Shown: positions 1 through 6,345, counted from the stretch's first letter. The stretch: 11,029 bases of DNA from Actinomycetales bacterium (GCA_012514835.1 JAAYZM010000077.1:1-11029), one strand, 5' to 3'. Notes: generated by a model from the letters alone, not told the origin. Numbers and translations: made by a program.

Positions 1-213
1 CCCAAGAAGAAGGCGAACCCTCTCAAGGCCGCCAAGATCGAGTCGATCGACTACAAGGACACCGCGCTGCTGCGCAAGTTCATCTCCGACCGCGGCAAGA
101 TCCGCGCGCGTCGCGTGACGGGCGTGTCCGTGCAGGAGCAGCGGGCGATCGCCCGTGCCGTCAAGAACGCCCGCGAGATGGCCCTGCTGCCGTACTCGTC
201 GTCGGCGCGCTGA
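1..213 (+). CDS. rpsR: 30S ribosomal protein S18, 5' end outside the window
   Basis: The frame is open from base 1 to a TGA at 211-213 and gives the last 70 residues of S18. It includes the family's typical core: a short acidic IDYKD segment, then LLRKFISDRGKI and RARRVTGVSVQEQRAIARAVKNAR (read as consecutive pieces), ending in REMALLPYSS. S18 binds the 16S rRNA platform of the small subunit next to S6. The start codon and the N-terminal lysine-rich part lie upstream of the window. rplI starts 14 bases after the stop, so the two are almost certainly co-transcribed, as in the usual rpsF-ssb-rpsR-rplI cluster. The family call comes from recognising the residues; I have no alignment. Confidence 0.96.
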   Translation, partial: PKKKANPLKAAKIESIDYKDTALLRKFISDRGKIRARRVTGVSVQEQRAIARAVKNAREMALLPYSSSAR

Positions 214-227
214 GAAGGGACCAGGAC

Positions 228-677
228 ATGGCAAAGCTGATCCTGACGCACGAGGTCACCGGCCTCGGCGAGCCCGGTGACGTGGTCGAGGTCAAGGACG
301 GGTACGCCCGCAACTACCTCCTCCCCCGCAACCTGGCCACGCCGTGGACCAAGGGTGCCGAGAAGCAGGTCTCGTCGATCCGTACCGCCCGCAAGGCGCG
401 CGAGATCGCGAGCCTCGACGACGCGAAGGCTGCGCGCGACTCGCTCGAGTCGAAGCAGGTTCTCGTGAAGGTTCGTTCCGGCGCTGCCGGTCGCCTCTTC
501 GGCGCCGTCACGACCGGTGAGATCGCCGAGGCCGTCGCGGCCGCCGGCGCCCCCGCGGTCGACAAGCGCAAGATCGAGATCGCCCAGCCCATCAAGGCGC
601 TCGGCGAGTACACGGTCAGCGTGCGCCTCCACCCCGAGGTCGCCGCGAAGATCAACGTCAAGGTCGTCGCCGCCTGA
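228..677 (+). CDS. rplI: 50S ribosomal protein L9
   Basis: This 149-aa protein has the usual L9 length. The N-terminal rRNA-binding domain starts MAKLILTHEVTGLGEPGD and carries the signature GDVVEVKDGYARNYLLPR at about residues 17-34. A charged connecting helix follows at about 40-75. The C-terminal domain contains GRLFGAVTTGEIAEAV and ends in IKALGEYTVSVRLHPEV. L9 binds 23S rRNA at the base of the L1 stalk and helps keep the reading frame. The ATG at 228 is preceded by a purine-rich stretch (AGAAGGGA, 213-220) after the rpsR stop. The gene is last in its operon and is followed 23 bases after its stop by a strong hairpin. Confidence 0.97.
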   Translation: MAKLILTHEVTGLGEPGDVVEVKDGYARNYLLPRNLATPWTKGAEKQVSSIRTARKAREIASLDDAKAARDSLESKQVLVKVRSGAAGRLFGAVTTGEIAEAVAAAGAPAVDKRKIEIAQPIKALGEYTVSVRLHPEVAAKINVKVVAA

Positions 678-700
678 GGCAGCGTCACCCCTGACACGGC

Positions 701-731
701 AGGCCCGTACCCCTTCGAGGGTGCGGGCCTT
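701..731 (+). terminator. Hairpin terminator after rplI, possibly bidirectional
   Basis: Bases 701-712 pair with 719-730 as a 12-bp stem broken only by one G-T wobble, with a six-base CTTCGA loop. The right arm ends in CCTT with no long T-run, which is common for high-GC terminators. It lies between rplI (plus strand) and a small minus-strand gene ending at 759, so it could stop transcription from both sides. Confidence 0.75.
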
Positions 732-758
732 CGCCGTTCCCCGCCCGGTCGCCCGCGT

Positions 759-917
759 TCAGTCGCGCGCGGAGCGGCGGTGTACGGCCCGCGCGACGAG
801 GAGCGTCGCGACGAGGGCGAGGCCGACGCCGACGGCGGGCATCCAGCCGATCATCGTCGCGACGGTGACCCCCTCGAAGTCGCCCGGGGTGGGCGGGATG
901 AACCCCTCGATGCGCAT
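759..917 (-). CDS. 52-aa single-pass membrane protein of unknown function
   Basis: This short minus-strand frame runs from an ATG at 917 to a TGA at 759-761. It gives a 52-aa protein starting MRIEGFIPPTPGDFEGVTVA. There is one hydrophobic helix at about residues 22-44 (roughly MIGWMPAVGVGLALVATLLV). A basic tail, RAVHRRSARD, suggests an N-out/C-in topology. All but one or two codons end in G or C, which strongly supports real coding. There is no Shine-Dalgarno sequence. Instead TATAGT ends six bases before the ATG, the layout of a leaderless transcript. It lies 42 bases downstream of the MATE transporter stop on the same strand, so read-through is also possible. I do not recognise the family. 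Confidence 0.75.
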   Translation of the reverse strand: MRIEGFIPPTPGDFEGVTVATMIGWMPAVGVGLALVATLLVARAVHRRSARD

Positions 918-923
918 GCGGCC

Positions 924-929
924 ACTATA
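924..929 (-). promoter_or_regulatory. -10 element for a leaderless 52-aa gene
   Basis: On the minus strand TATAGT is followed by six bases (GGCCGC) and the ATG at 917. This distance would put the transcription start on the start codon. No convincing -35 hexamer is seen at 16-18 bases. The sequence is visible; the promoter role is inferred. Confidence 0.5.
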
Positions 930-959
930 GGGACCTGGGGCTCCGACCGCCAGGGGTTG

Positions 960-2303
960 TCAGGCGACGGCGTTCATCCAGGCGTCGGTGCGCACGCGCC
1001 ACCACGTGGTCGCGGCGCGGGCGGCCATGAACACGCCCGCGAAGGCGACCCACAGCCACGCGAGGCCGGCTGGCCCGGCGGGTGCCCATGCGGCCACGGC
1101 GAACGCGGCGGGCGCGTAGACCACGAGCGTCAGCATGCCGACCACGGCGAGGTAGCGCCCGTCCCCCGCGCCGATGAGGACGCCGTCGAGCAAGAACACG
1201 TACCCGCCCAGCGGCATGAACACGGCGGCCGCCACGAGGCCCGCCGTGATGGCAGCGCGCACGGGGGTCTCGGTGGTGAACGCGGCCGAGATCCACCACG
1301 AGCACCCGCCGACGACGGCGCCCAGCACGACCCCCACCCCGAGGCCCCACCCGATCGACCGGCGCAAGAAGGCGCGCGCGAGCTCGACGGACCGCTGCCC
1401 CACCGCCTGTCCCACGATCACCTGCGCGGCGATCGCGAGCGCGTCGAGCACGAGCGCCGCGAAGCCCCACACCGAGCTCACCACCTGGTGGGCGGCGAGG
1501 TTCACGTCCCCGAGCTGGGCGGCAACTGTGACGGTCAGCAGGATGGCGAGGCGTAGCGACAGGGTCCGCACGAACAGGGGCATCCCCGTGCGCGCACCGG
1601 CCAGCACGCCCGCCGTCGTCGGACGGAGCCCTACCCCGTGGCGGCGTGCGCCGCGCGCGAGGACCACGGCGAGCGCGACCCCCATGCCCGTCTGGGAGAG
1701 GGCCGTGCCGAGGGCGGAGCCCGCGATGCCCATGCCCGCCCCGTACACGAACGCGAGGTTGAGGCCCACGTTGACCACGGCGCCCGTCGCGGCCACCACG
1801 AGCGGGGTGCGGGTGTCCTCGACCCCGCGCAGGGACCCCGTCGCGGCGAGCACCACGAGCATCCCGGGCAGGCCGGGTGCGGACCAGCGTAGATAGCTCG
1901 TGGCGTGGACCAGCACGTCCCCGGACGCACCGAGCACGGCGGCGGCCCACGGTGCGGCGGCCCAGATGACGGCGGCGAGCACGAGCCCGATCCCCGCGGC
2001 GAGCCACGCACCGTCCACCCCGGCCGCGAGGGCGCGCGGGCGGTCCCCCGCTCCGACCAGGCGCGCGACGGTGGCCGTCGTGGCGTACGCGAGGAACACG
2101 CACAGTCCCACCACGGTCATGAGCAGCGTGGACGCGACGGTCAAGCCGGCGAGGGGCTCGGTGCCGAGACGGCCCACGATCACGGAGTCGGCGAGGACGA
2201 ACGCGGGCTCCGCGACGAGGGCGCCGAGCGAGGGCACGGCGAGGGCGAGGATGCGGCGATCGATGCCCGACGGCGGGGTGCGGCTGGGTGTCACGAGCAC
2301 CAC
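960..2303 (-). CDS. MATE-family multidrug efflux transporter (DinF-like)
   Basis: This 447-aa integral membrane protein has about twelve hydrophobic segments in two homologous halves, the normal MATE size. Helix 1 carries the DinF-subfamily pattern AVPSLGALVAEPAFVLADS then VIVGRLG. Asp39 is at the position of the conserved cation-coupling Asp. The second half begins near MPLFVRTLSLRLAILLTV. Such proteins export cationic or lipophilic compounds in exchange for protons or sodium across the inner membrane. The start is uncertain: in-frame GTG codons lie at 2315, 2303, 2300 and 2294, and none has a strong ribosome-binding site. I chose 2303 because GGATGAGA lies just upstream. An ATG at 2393 would add a non-family tail running through the DnaA-box region. 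The substrate cannot be told. Confidence 0.9.
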   Translation of the reverse strand: MVLVTPSRTPPSGIDRRILALAVPSLGALVAEPAFVLADSVIVGRLGTEPLAGLTVASTLLMTVVGLCVFLAYATTATVARLVGAGDRPRALAAGVDGAWLAAGIGLVLAAVIWAAAPWAAAVLGASGDVLVHATSYLRWSAPGLPGMLVVLAATGSLRGVEDTRTPLVVAATGAVVNVGLNLAFVYGAGMGIAGSALGTALSQTGMGVALAVVLARGARRHGVGLRPTTAGVLAGARTGMPLFVRTLSLRLAILLTVTVAAQLGDVNLAAHQVVSSVWGFAALVLDALAIAAQVIVGQAVGQRSVELARAFLRRSIGWGLGVGVVLGAVVGGCSWWISAAFTTETPVRAAITAGLVAAAVFMPLGGYVFLLDGVLIGAGDGRYLAVVGMLTLVVYAPAAFAVAAWAPAGPAGLAWLWVAFAGVFMAARAATTWWRVRTDAWMNAVA

Positions 2304-2666
2304 TGTCTCATCCACAGGACGGTCAAGGTCCGCATGGTGGACTGACCGGTAACTCTTCGGCGGTCCACAGCGTGTGCGTGGGAGCGCGTGCATCGTCGCA
2401 GGTCAGAGGCGTGGGAGGTGTCCCACGGGCCGCACTTGTCCGCGTTTCCACAGGTGTCCGTTTCTATCCACATGCCGGTCCACACCTGTGCACACCGCGT
2501 ACCTGCGACGGGACCGTCCCTGTGGGCGAGGCCTGTGGACGGCAGGGTCGCGGGCGAGGGGCTCGTGGGCCTAGGTTCGGTCCCGGTGGCCGGGAGCCGT
2601 CCGAGCGTGAGTGTCAGAGGCTCGACGTACAACGGGGGCACGAGCGGAGAGCGAGGAGCGGACGGC
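2304..2666. promoter_or_regulatory. Divergent intergenic region with a DnaA-box-like cluster
   Basis: This 363-bp gap separates the divergent MATE gene and dnaB and holds no convincing gene. It contains six nine-base motifs with a TCCACA core: TCATCCACA 2308-2316, CGGTCCACA 2361-2369, GTTTCCACA 2444-2452, CTATCCACA 2464-2472, CGGTCCACA 2476-2484, and CCGTCCACA on the minus strand at 2534-2542. The first and fourth differ from TTATCCACA at one position. A weaker TTGTCCGCG lies at 2437-2445. The first motif overlaps the region just before the MATE start. DnaA binds TTATCCACA in E. coli and TTGTCCACA in many actinobacteria. The role here (DnaA-controlled expression, DnaA titration or an origin part) is inferred. 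Confidence 0.6.
2572..2577 (+). promoter_or_regulatory. Possible -10 element for dnaB
   Basis: TAGGTT fits the actinobacterial TANNNT -10 pattern and would give a leader of roughly 80 bases before the dnaB ATG. No -35 match is seen at the right distance, so this is only a candidate. The last DnaA-box-like motif ends 30 bases upstream, close enough for DnaA to affect initiation. Confidence 0.3.
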
Positions 2667-4040
2667 ATGACGATCGAGGACCTGGAGCGTTCGGCACGGG
2701 ACAGCGGCTTCGACCGTATCCCGCCGCAGGACACTGCGGCGGAGCAGAGCGTGCTCGGCGGCATGATGATCTCCAAGGACGCGATCGCGGACGTCATCGA
2801 GCAGGTGCGCGGCTCGGACTTCTACCGCCCCGCGCACGAGACGATCTACGAGTCCATCCTGGACCTGTACGGCCGTGGAGAGCCCGCCGACGCCGTGACC
2901 GTGGCGGACGAGCTCACCAAGCGCGGCCAGATGACGCGGATCGGCGGGGCGCCCTACCTGCACGACCTCATCTCGATGGTGCCCACGGCGGCGAACGCCG
3001 GGTACTACGCGCGCATCGTGCGCGAGCGCGCCGTGCTGCGCCGGCTCGTCGAGGCGGGCACCCGCATCACGCAGCTCGGGTACGCGACCGACGGCGGGGA
3101 CGTCGACGAGATCGTCAACACCGCGCAGGCGGAGGTGTACGCCGTCACGGAGCGGCGCGCGAGCGAGGACTACCTGCCCCTCGGCGAGATCATCGACGGC
3201 ACGGTCGACGAGATCGAGGCCGCGGGCAAGCGCGGGGCCGGGCTCGTGGGCGTGCCCACGGGGTTCACCGAGCTCGACGAGCTGACGAACGGCCTGCACC
3301 CGGGCCAGATGATCGTGGTCGCGGCCCGTCCCGCGATGGGCAAGTCGACGTTCGGCATCGACGTGGTGCGCGCCGCGTCCATCAAGCACGGGCTCGCCTC
3401 GGCCGTGTTCTCCCTCGAGATGAGCCGCAACGAGATCACCATGCGCGTGCTCTCCGCGGAGGCCAAGGTCAAGCTGCAGCGCATGCGCTCGGGCGGCCTC
3501 GACGACCGCGACTGGCAGAAGATCGCCCGGACGCAGGCCCGCATCGCGGCGGCTCCGATGTTCATCGACGACTCCCCGAACATGTCGCTCATGGAGATCC
3601 GCGCGAAGTGCCGCCGGCTCAAGCAGCGCCACGACCTGAGGATCGTGGTGATCGACTACCTGCAGCTCATGAGCTCCGGCAAGCGCGTCGAGTCGCGCCA
3701 GCAAGAGGTCTCGGAGTTCTCGCGTGCGCTCAAGCTCCTCGCGAAGGAGCTCGAGGTGCCCGTGATCGCGATCTCGCAGCTGAACCGTGGTCCCGAGCAG
3801 CGCACGGACAAGAAGCCGCAGATGTCCGACCTCCGTGAGTCCGGGTCGATCGAGCAGGACGCGGACATGGTGATCCTGCTGCACCGCGAAGAGGTCTACG
3901 AGCCCGAGGGCCCGCGCGCGGGCGAGGCAGACCTCATCGTGGCCAAGCACCGTAACGGGCCCACCCGCACGATCGCGGTGTCCTCCCGGCTGCACCTGTC
4001 GCACTTCGCGGATCTCGCCACGGGGGGCGAAGGCTTCTAG
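2667..4040 (+). CDS. dnaB: Replicative DNA helicase DnaB
   Basis: This 457-aa protein has normal DnaB length. The N-terminal domain (about 18-125) opens with the family pattern IPPQDTAAEQSVLGGMM. The RecA-like ATPase domain (about 190-457) has Walker A RPAMGKST at 221-228, the catalytic-Glu motif FSLEMS with Glu251, and Walker B VVIDYLQLM with Asp330. It also has SQLNRGPEQR at 370-379 and KHRNGPT at 427-433, which holds the likely arginine finger. DnaB is the hexameric helicase that unwinds DNA at the fork. The ATG at 2667 has a good ribosome-binding site, GAGGAG at 2653-2658. No intein interrupts the ATPase motifs, unlike in some mycobacteria. A GGGGGC/GCCCCC stem (4023-4028 with 4041-4046) spans the stop codon and may be a weak terminator. 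Confidence 0.97.
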   Translation: MTIEDLERSARDSGFDRIPPQDTAAEQSVLGGMMISKDAIADVIEQVRGSDFYRPAHETIYESILDLYGRGEPADAVTVADELTKRGQMTRIGGAPYLHDLISMVPTAANAGYYARIVRERAVLRRLVEAGTRITQLGYATDGGDVDEIVNTAQAEVYAVTERRASEDYLPLGEIIDGTVDEIEAAGKRGAGLVGVPTGFTELDELTNGLHPGQMIVVAARPAMGKSTFGIDVVRAASIKHGLASAVFSLEMSRNEITMRVLSAEAKVKLQRMRSGGLDDRDWQKIARTQARIAAAPMFIDDSPNMSLMEIRAKCRRLKQRHDLRIVVIDYLQLMSSGKRVESRQQEVSEFSRALKLLAKELEVPVIAISQLNRGPEQRTDKKPQMSDLRESGSIEQDADMVILLHREEVYEPEGPRAGEADLIVAKHRNGPTRTIAVSSRLHLSHFADLATGGEGF

Positions 4041-4053
4041 GCCCCCGATCCCG

Positions 4054-4109
4054 ACGCGCAAGATTCGTTGCGCAATAACTCTTGCGCAAGAGGTGTTGCG
4101 CGTTCTAGG
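4054..4109 (+). promoter_or_regulatory. Operator array: four TTGCGCAA-type sites, 14-bp period
   Basis: Four tandem 14-base units start at 4054, 4068, 4082 and 4096. The inner two contain the perfect palindrome TTGCGCAA (4068-4075 and 4082-4089). The outer two carry one good half each (GCGCAA at 4056-4061 and TTGCGC at 4096-4101). The third site expands to the 14-bp palindrome CTCTTGCGCAAGAG at 4079-4092. The array covers the likely -35 and reaches the -10 element of the regulator gene starting at 4119. The obvious reading is autoregulation by that regulator. The array is visible; which protein binds it is inferred. Confidence 0.75.
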
Positions 4110-4111
4110 CT
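4082..4111 (+). promoter_or_regulatory. Promoter of the ArsR-like regulator, leaderless
   Basis: TTGCGC at 4082-4087 and TAGGCT at 4106-4111 are separated by 18 bases. The -10 element ends seven bases before the ATG at 4119, so the transcript should begin at or next to the start codon. The -35 hexamer is itself part of an operator palindrome, so a bound repressor would block polymerase. Confidence 0.6.
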
Positions 4112-4118
4112 GCTCGAC

Positions 4119-4742
4119 ATGAGCACCGAACGTGACGACGCCACCGGCCGCGAGGCCCCGGGCACGGGCGCGGGGGAGATCCGCACCTCGGACCCCGAGC
4201 GCATCCGCGCCCTCGCGCACCCGCTTCGGCTCGCGATCATCGACGTGGTCCAGGACCTCGGCGAGGCCACGGCGTCCGAGTGTGCCGAGCGGCTCGGCCA
4301 GACGGTCGCCAACTGCTCGTTCCACCTGCGGGTGCTCGAGCGCGCCGGGTTCGTCGAGCGGGCAGCTCCGCGCGGGCGAGAGAAGCCCTGGCGCTCGGCG
4401 TCGCGCCGCCGCTACCTCGACCCCGACCCGGAGAGCGAGGCCTCGGTGCTCGCGATCGCCGAGCTGGTGGGCGCCACGATGGCCCACATCGCCACCCGCT
4501 ACACCAACTATCTGCGCGAGCACGCCCCGCACGACGACGCGGCGTGGACGGACGCCACGCTCCTCGACCAGGCCACCTTGTGGGCCACCGCCGAGGAAGC
4601 GCTCGCCGTCCGCAAGGCCCTCACCGCGCTCGCCGACCCCTTCCGCGACCGCAACCACGACCCGAGCCTCCGGCCCGCAGGAGCCCGCCGCGTGCGGCTT
4701 GCCACCCTCATCCATCCCGAGTCGCCCGAGAGCACGGAGTAG
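4119..4742 (+). CDS. ArsR-like winged-helix transcriptional regulator
   Basis: This 207-aa protein has one DNA-binding domain at about residues 25-98. It begins DPERIRALAHPLRLAIIDVV, followed by an HTH (ATASECAERLGQTVANCSFHLRVLERAGFVE) and a wing rich in arginine up to about residue 99. This matches the HTH_20/ArsR-like winged helix. The C-terminal half (about 105-175) is helical and may be for dimerisation or ligand sensing. The ATG at 4119 is preferred over an upstream frame extension that would start inside the operator array. It has no Shine-Dalgarno site but has a -10 element at leaderless distance. The four TTGCGCAA sites just upstream suggest it represses itself. Regulators of this type often sit beside MFS exporters, but none is present here. 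The effector is unknown. Confidence 0.88.
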   Translation: MSTERDDATGREAPGTGAGEIRTSDPERIRALAHPLRLAIIDVVQDLGEATASECAERLGQTVANCSFHLRVLERAGFVERAAPRGREKPWRSASRRRYLDPDPESEASVLAIAELVGATMAHIATRYTNYLREHAPHDDAAWTDATLLDQATLWATAEEALAVRKALTALADPFRDRNHDPSLRPAGARRVRLATLIHPESPESTE

Positions 4743-4746
4743 CACC

Positions 4747-4998
4747 ATGGTCACCATCTACGTCGAGTCCCGCACCGTGCGGGTCCGTTTCCCCGTCCTG
4801 TCCCTCGGGCGTTGGTCCGGCGCGCTCCTGGTGCGCCTCCAGGACCGCTGCGAGGACCACCTCGACCTCCTCGCCCAGGCCCACGCCGCCCGCCGCTCGC
4901 GCCGGTCCGAGCGCGCGCGGAGCTTCGACGTCGCCCAGCAGCGGGCCGAGGCCCACCAGCGCGACGCGATCCGGGCGCTGCAGGGCCGGAGCTTCTAG
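4747..4998 (+). CDS. 83-aa protein of unknown function coupled to the regulator
   Basis: This frame begins four bases after the regulator stop, with GGAG at 4736-4739 as ribosome-binding site. Nearly every codon ends in G or C, so it is likely a real gene. The protein starts with a strand-like segment, MVTIYVESRTVRVRFPVLSL. A short amphipathic stretch holds one Cys at about residue 35. From about residue 37 it is a highly charged, arginine- and glutamine-rich helix. It has no membrane segment or signal peptide. I do not recognise a family. Its tight coupling implies co-expression with the regulator under the TTGCGCAA operators. It could be a co-regulator or a nucleic-acid-binding helper, but nothing in the sequence proves this. 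Confidence 0.75.
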   Translation: MVTIYVESRTVRVRFPVLSLGRWSGALLVRLQDRCEDHLDLLAQAHAARRSRRSERARSFDVAQQRAEAHQRDAIRALQGRSF

Positions 4999-5155
4999 CC
5001 ACCTGTCGCAGCCACGCAGGCTCGCGGAAGCACGATCGCTGGCGCCGGCGCGCGGCAGGATAGTTCCGCGGACGAGGCCGAGACGTGGTCGCCACGGACG
5101 TTCGAGGCGGGGCCGGACATGTACCGGGTGTCACACCACACCACGGAGGCTTGAG

Positions 5156-5728
5156 ATGAACGAGCTCGACCAGATCCTTGCTGACAGCGCGCCCCGCGTC
5201 TCGGGCGACGGCCCCGCCACGCGGCGGACCATCCACGAGATGTCGATGTCGGCAGCCTCGGCCGCGCGCCCGAGGCAGCGAGAGGGTTCGGCGAGGGGCC
5301 GCAGGGTCACGACGGCCGTGATCGCCGCGTCGCTCGGACTCGCGGGCATCGGTGTCGCGGCGGCCTCGACGAGCGGGTGGTGGGGCGGCCAAGGTTCGCC
5401 CGAGCTGGTCGTCCAGGGGGCCCTCACCGAGGGCTGTCTCGACGGCTTCCTCGTGACGGCGGACGGAGCGGAGACCACGAGCGTGCTCGCCGCTCGCGCC
5501 GCGCTCCGGGGTCTGCAGGTCGCCGACCTCGATCTCGTCGCCACCGAGGCGTCGCTGCGCAGCACGGGCCTCATCACCGATGCGGACCCCGAGGGCGAGC
5601 GCGCGCACGAGGTGCTGAGCACGGCGATCCGCGAGCACATCACCGCAGAGCTCGCCGAGCAGGGGCTCGACGGCGTCGAGGACTGGGGGCTGCTCGGTCA
5701 CTCGGAGTGCACGGGTGACGGTCAGTGA
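5156..5728 (+). CDS. One-pass membrane protein, possible anti-sigma partner
   Basis: This 190-aa protein starts at an ATG with a strong GGAGG six bases upstream (5145-5149). Residues 1-50 are a polar, arginine-rich cytoplasmic segment beginning MNELDQILADSAPRVSGDGP. One membrane helix lies at about 52-72. Residues 73-190 form an extracytoplasmic domain. Its only two cysteines, Cys94 and Cys185, are both in the outer domain and could form a disulphide. The stop overlaps the start of the sigma gene (GTGA, 5725-5728). The topology and coupling fit a membrane anti-sigma factor. However, the zinc anti-sigma motif (HxxxCxxC) is absent and the gene precedes the sigma gene, whereas anti-sigma genes usually follow. 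The anti-sigma role is therefore inference. Confidence 0.8.
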   Translation: MNELDQILADSAPRVSGDGPATRRTIHEMSMSAASAARPRQREGSARGRRVTTAVIAASLGLAGIGVAAASTSGWWGGQGSPELVVQGALTEGCLDGFLVTADGAETTSVLAARAALRGLQVADLDLVATEASLRSTGLITDADPEGERAHEVLSTAIREHITAELAEQGLDGVEDWGLLGHSECTGDGQ

Positions 5729-6345
5729 CCTCCGCCGACGGCGAGCGCCTGAACCAGCTGATCGAGCGCGCCGGACCGGACGTGCTCGCCTATTTCGAGC
5801 GGCGGGTGCGCGACCGCGAGGACGCCGCGGACCTCCTGGGCGAGACGCTCCTTGTCGCGTGGCGGCGAGCTGATGTGGTGCCGCGCGATCCCGTGCAAGC
5901 ACGCATGTGGCTCTTCGGGGTCGCCCGCGGGGTGCTGAGCAACCACGCGCGCGGTGTGCGCAGGAGGCTCCGGCTTGCGGACTCCCTGCGCTCCCAGCTC
6001 GAGCTGGCCGCGCGCGAGGCGGCCCGCGAGGCACCGGGCGGTGCCGCGCGGGACGCGGTGGTCGAGGCGGTCGAGGCGCTCCCGGTGGAGCTGGCCGAGC
6101 TCGTGCGGCTGGTGCACTGGGACGGCTTCTCGCTCACCGAGGCGGCCGAGCTGATGGGGGTGGGGTCATCGACGGCCCGCAGCCGGTACGCCCGTGCTCG
6201 TGAGCTGCTGCGCGAGGCCCTCGATGCAGGTCCCCTGTCCCGCTCACGCAAGCTCGAGGCCGGCTCGAGGTTGCTGTCCGGGAAGCCTCGCTTGTCCGAG
6301 ATGTGCCCGAAGTCTTGCGTCCGGGAAGTTGAAAACTTAACGTAG
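5725..6345 (+). CDS. ECF-type RNA polymerase sigma factor (sigma-70 family)
   Basis: This 206-aa protein is ECF-sized. Region 2 lies at about 14-82: FERRVRDREDAADLLGETLL, then AWRRAD and ARMWLFGVARGVLSNHARG, which includes the -10 recognition and core-binding helices. Region 4 lies at about 112-166, with an HTH at FSLTEAAELMGVGSSTARSR. It would direct core polymerase to a specific promoter set. The GTG start at 5725 overlaps the previous stop by four bases, which suggests translational coupling, and there is no strong ribosome-binding site of its own. After about residue 166 the tail is atypical. Its codons lose the GC bias, it contains a TTA codon at residue 205 (6337-6339), and it has a Cys pair in MCPKSC (194 and 198). 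A promoter for the next operon appears to be embedded there. Confidence 0.88.
   Translation: MTSADGERLNQLIERAGPDVLAYFERRVRDREDAADLLGETLLVAWRRADVVPRDPVQARMWLFGVARGVLSNHARGVRRRLRLADSLRSQLELAAREAAREAPGGAARDAVVEAVEALPVELAELVRLVHWDGFSLTEAAELMGVGSSTARSRYARARELLREALDAGPLSRSRKLEAGSRLLSGKPRLSEMCPKSCVREVENLT
6315..6343 (+). promoter_or_regulatory. Promoter candidate for the Rieske operon
   Basis: TTGCGT at 6315-6320 and TAACGT at 6338-6343 are separated by 17 bases, inside the 3' end of the sigma gene. The spacer contains the short inverted repeat AAGTT-GAA-AACTT (6327/6328-6339 region). The stretch is clearly more AT-rich than its surroundings. The predicted start is about 50 bases before the Rieske GTG. 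Confidence 0.5.

Noticed and set aside
2304..2393. Upstream ATG start for the MATE transporter at 2393
   Set aside because: The added residues do not look like a MATE N-terminus and would cross the DnaA-box-like motifs. The family similarity begins after the GTG codons near 2300.
3300..3900. Intein in DnaB
   Set aside because: The ATPase motifs are continuous and the protein has normal length, so there is no insertion.
4054..4109. CRISPR-like repeat
   Set aside because: The units are only 14 bases long and share an 8-base core without spacers of CRISPR size. They overlap a promoter and are better read as operators.
4068..4118. Start codon at 4068 for the ArsR-like regulator
   Set aside because: It would place the protein start inside the operator array and upstream of the -10 element. 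The ATG at 4119 fits the promoter.
2571..4757. A long minus-strand open frame of 728 codons opposite dnaB and the regulator
   Set aside because: It is antisense to two clearly conserved genes. Its translation is rich in Arg, Gly, His and Val as expected for a mirror frame in GC-rich DNA.
6324..6344. ECF-type promoter GGGAAGTT with CGTA before the Rieske gene
   Set aside because: The distance between the two elements is about 12 bases, too short for the usual 16-17 base ECF spacing. The TTGCGT-N17-TAACGT reading fits better.
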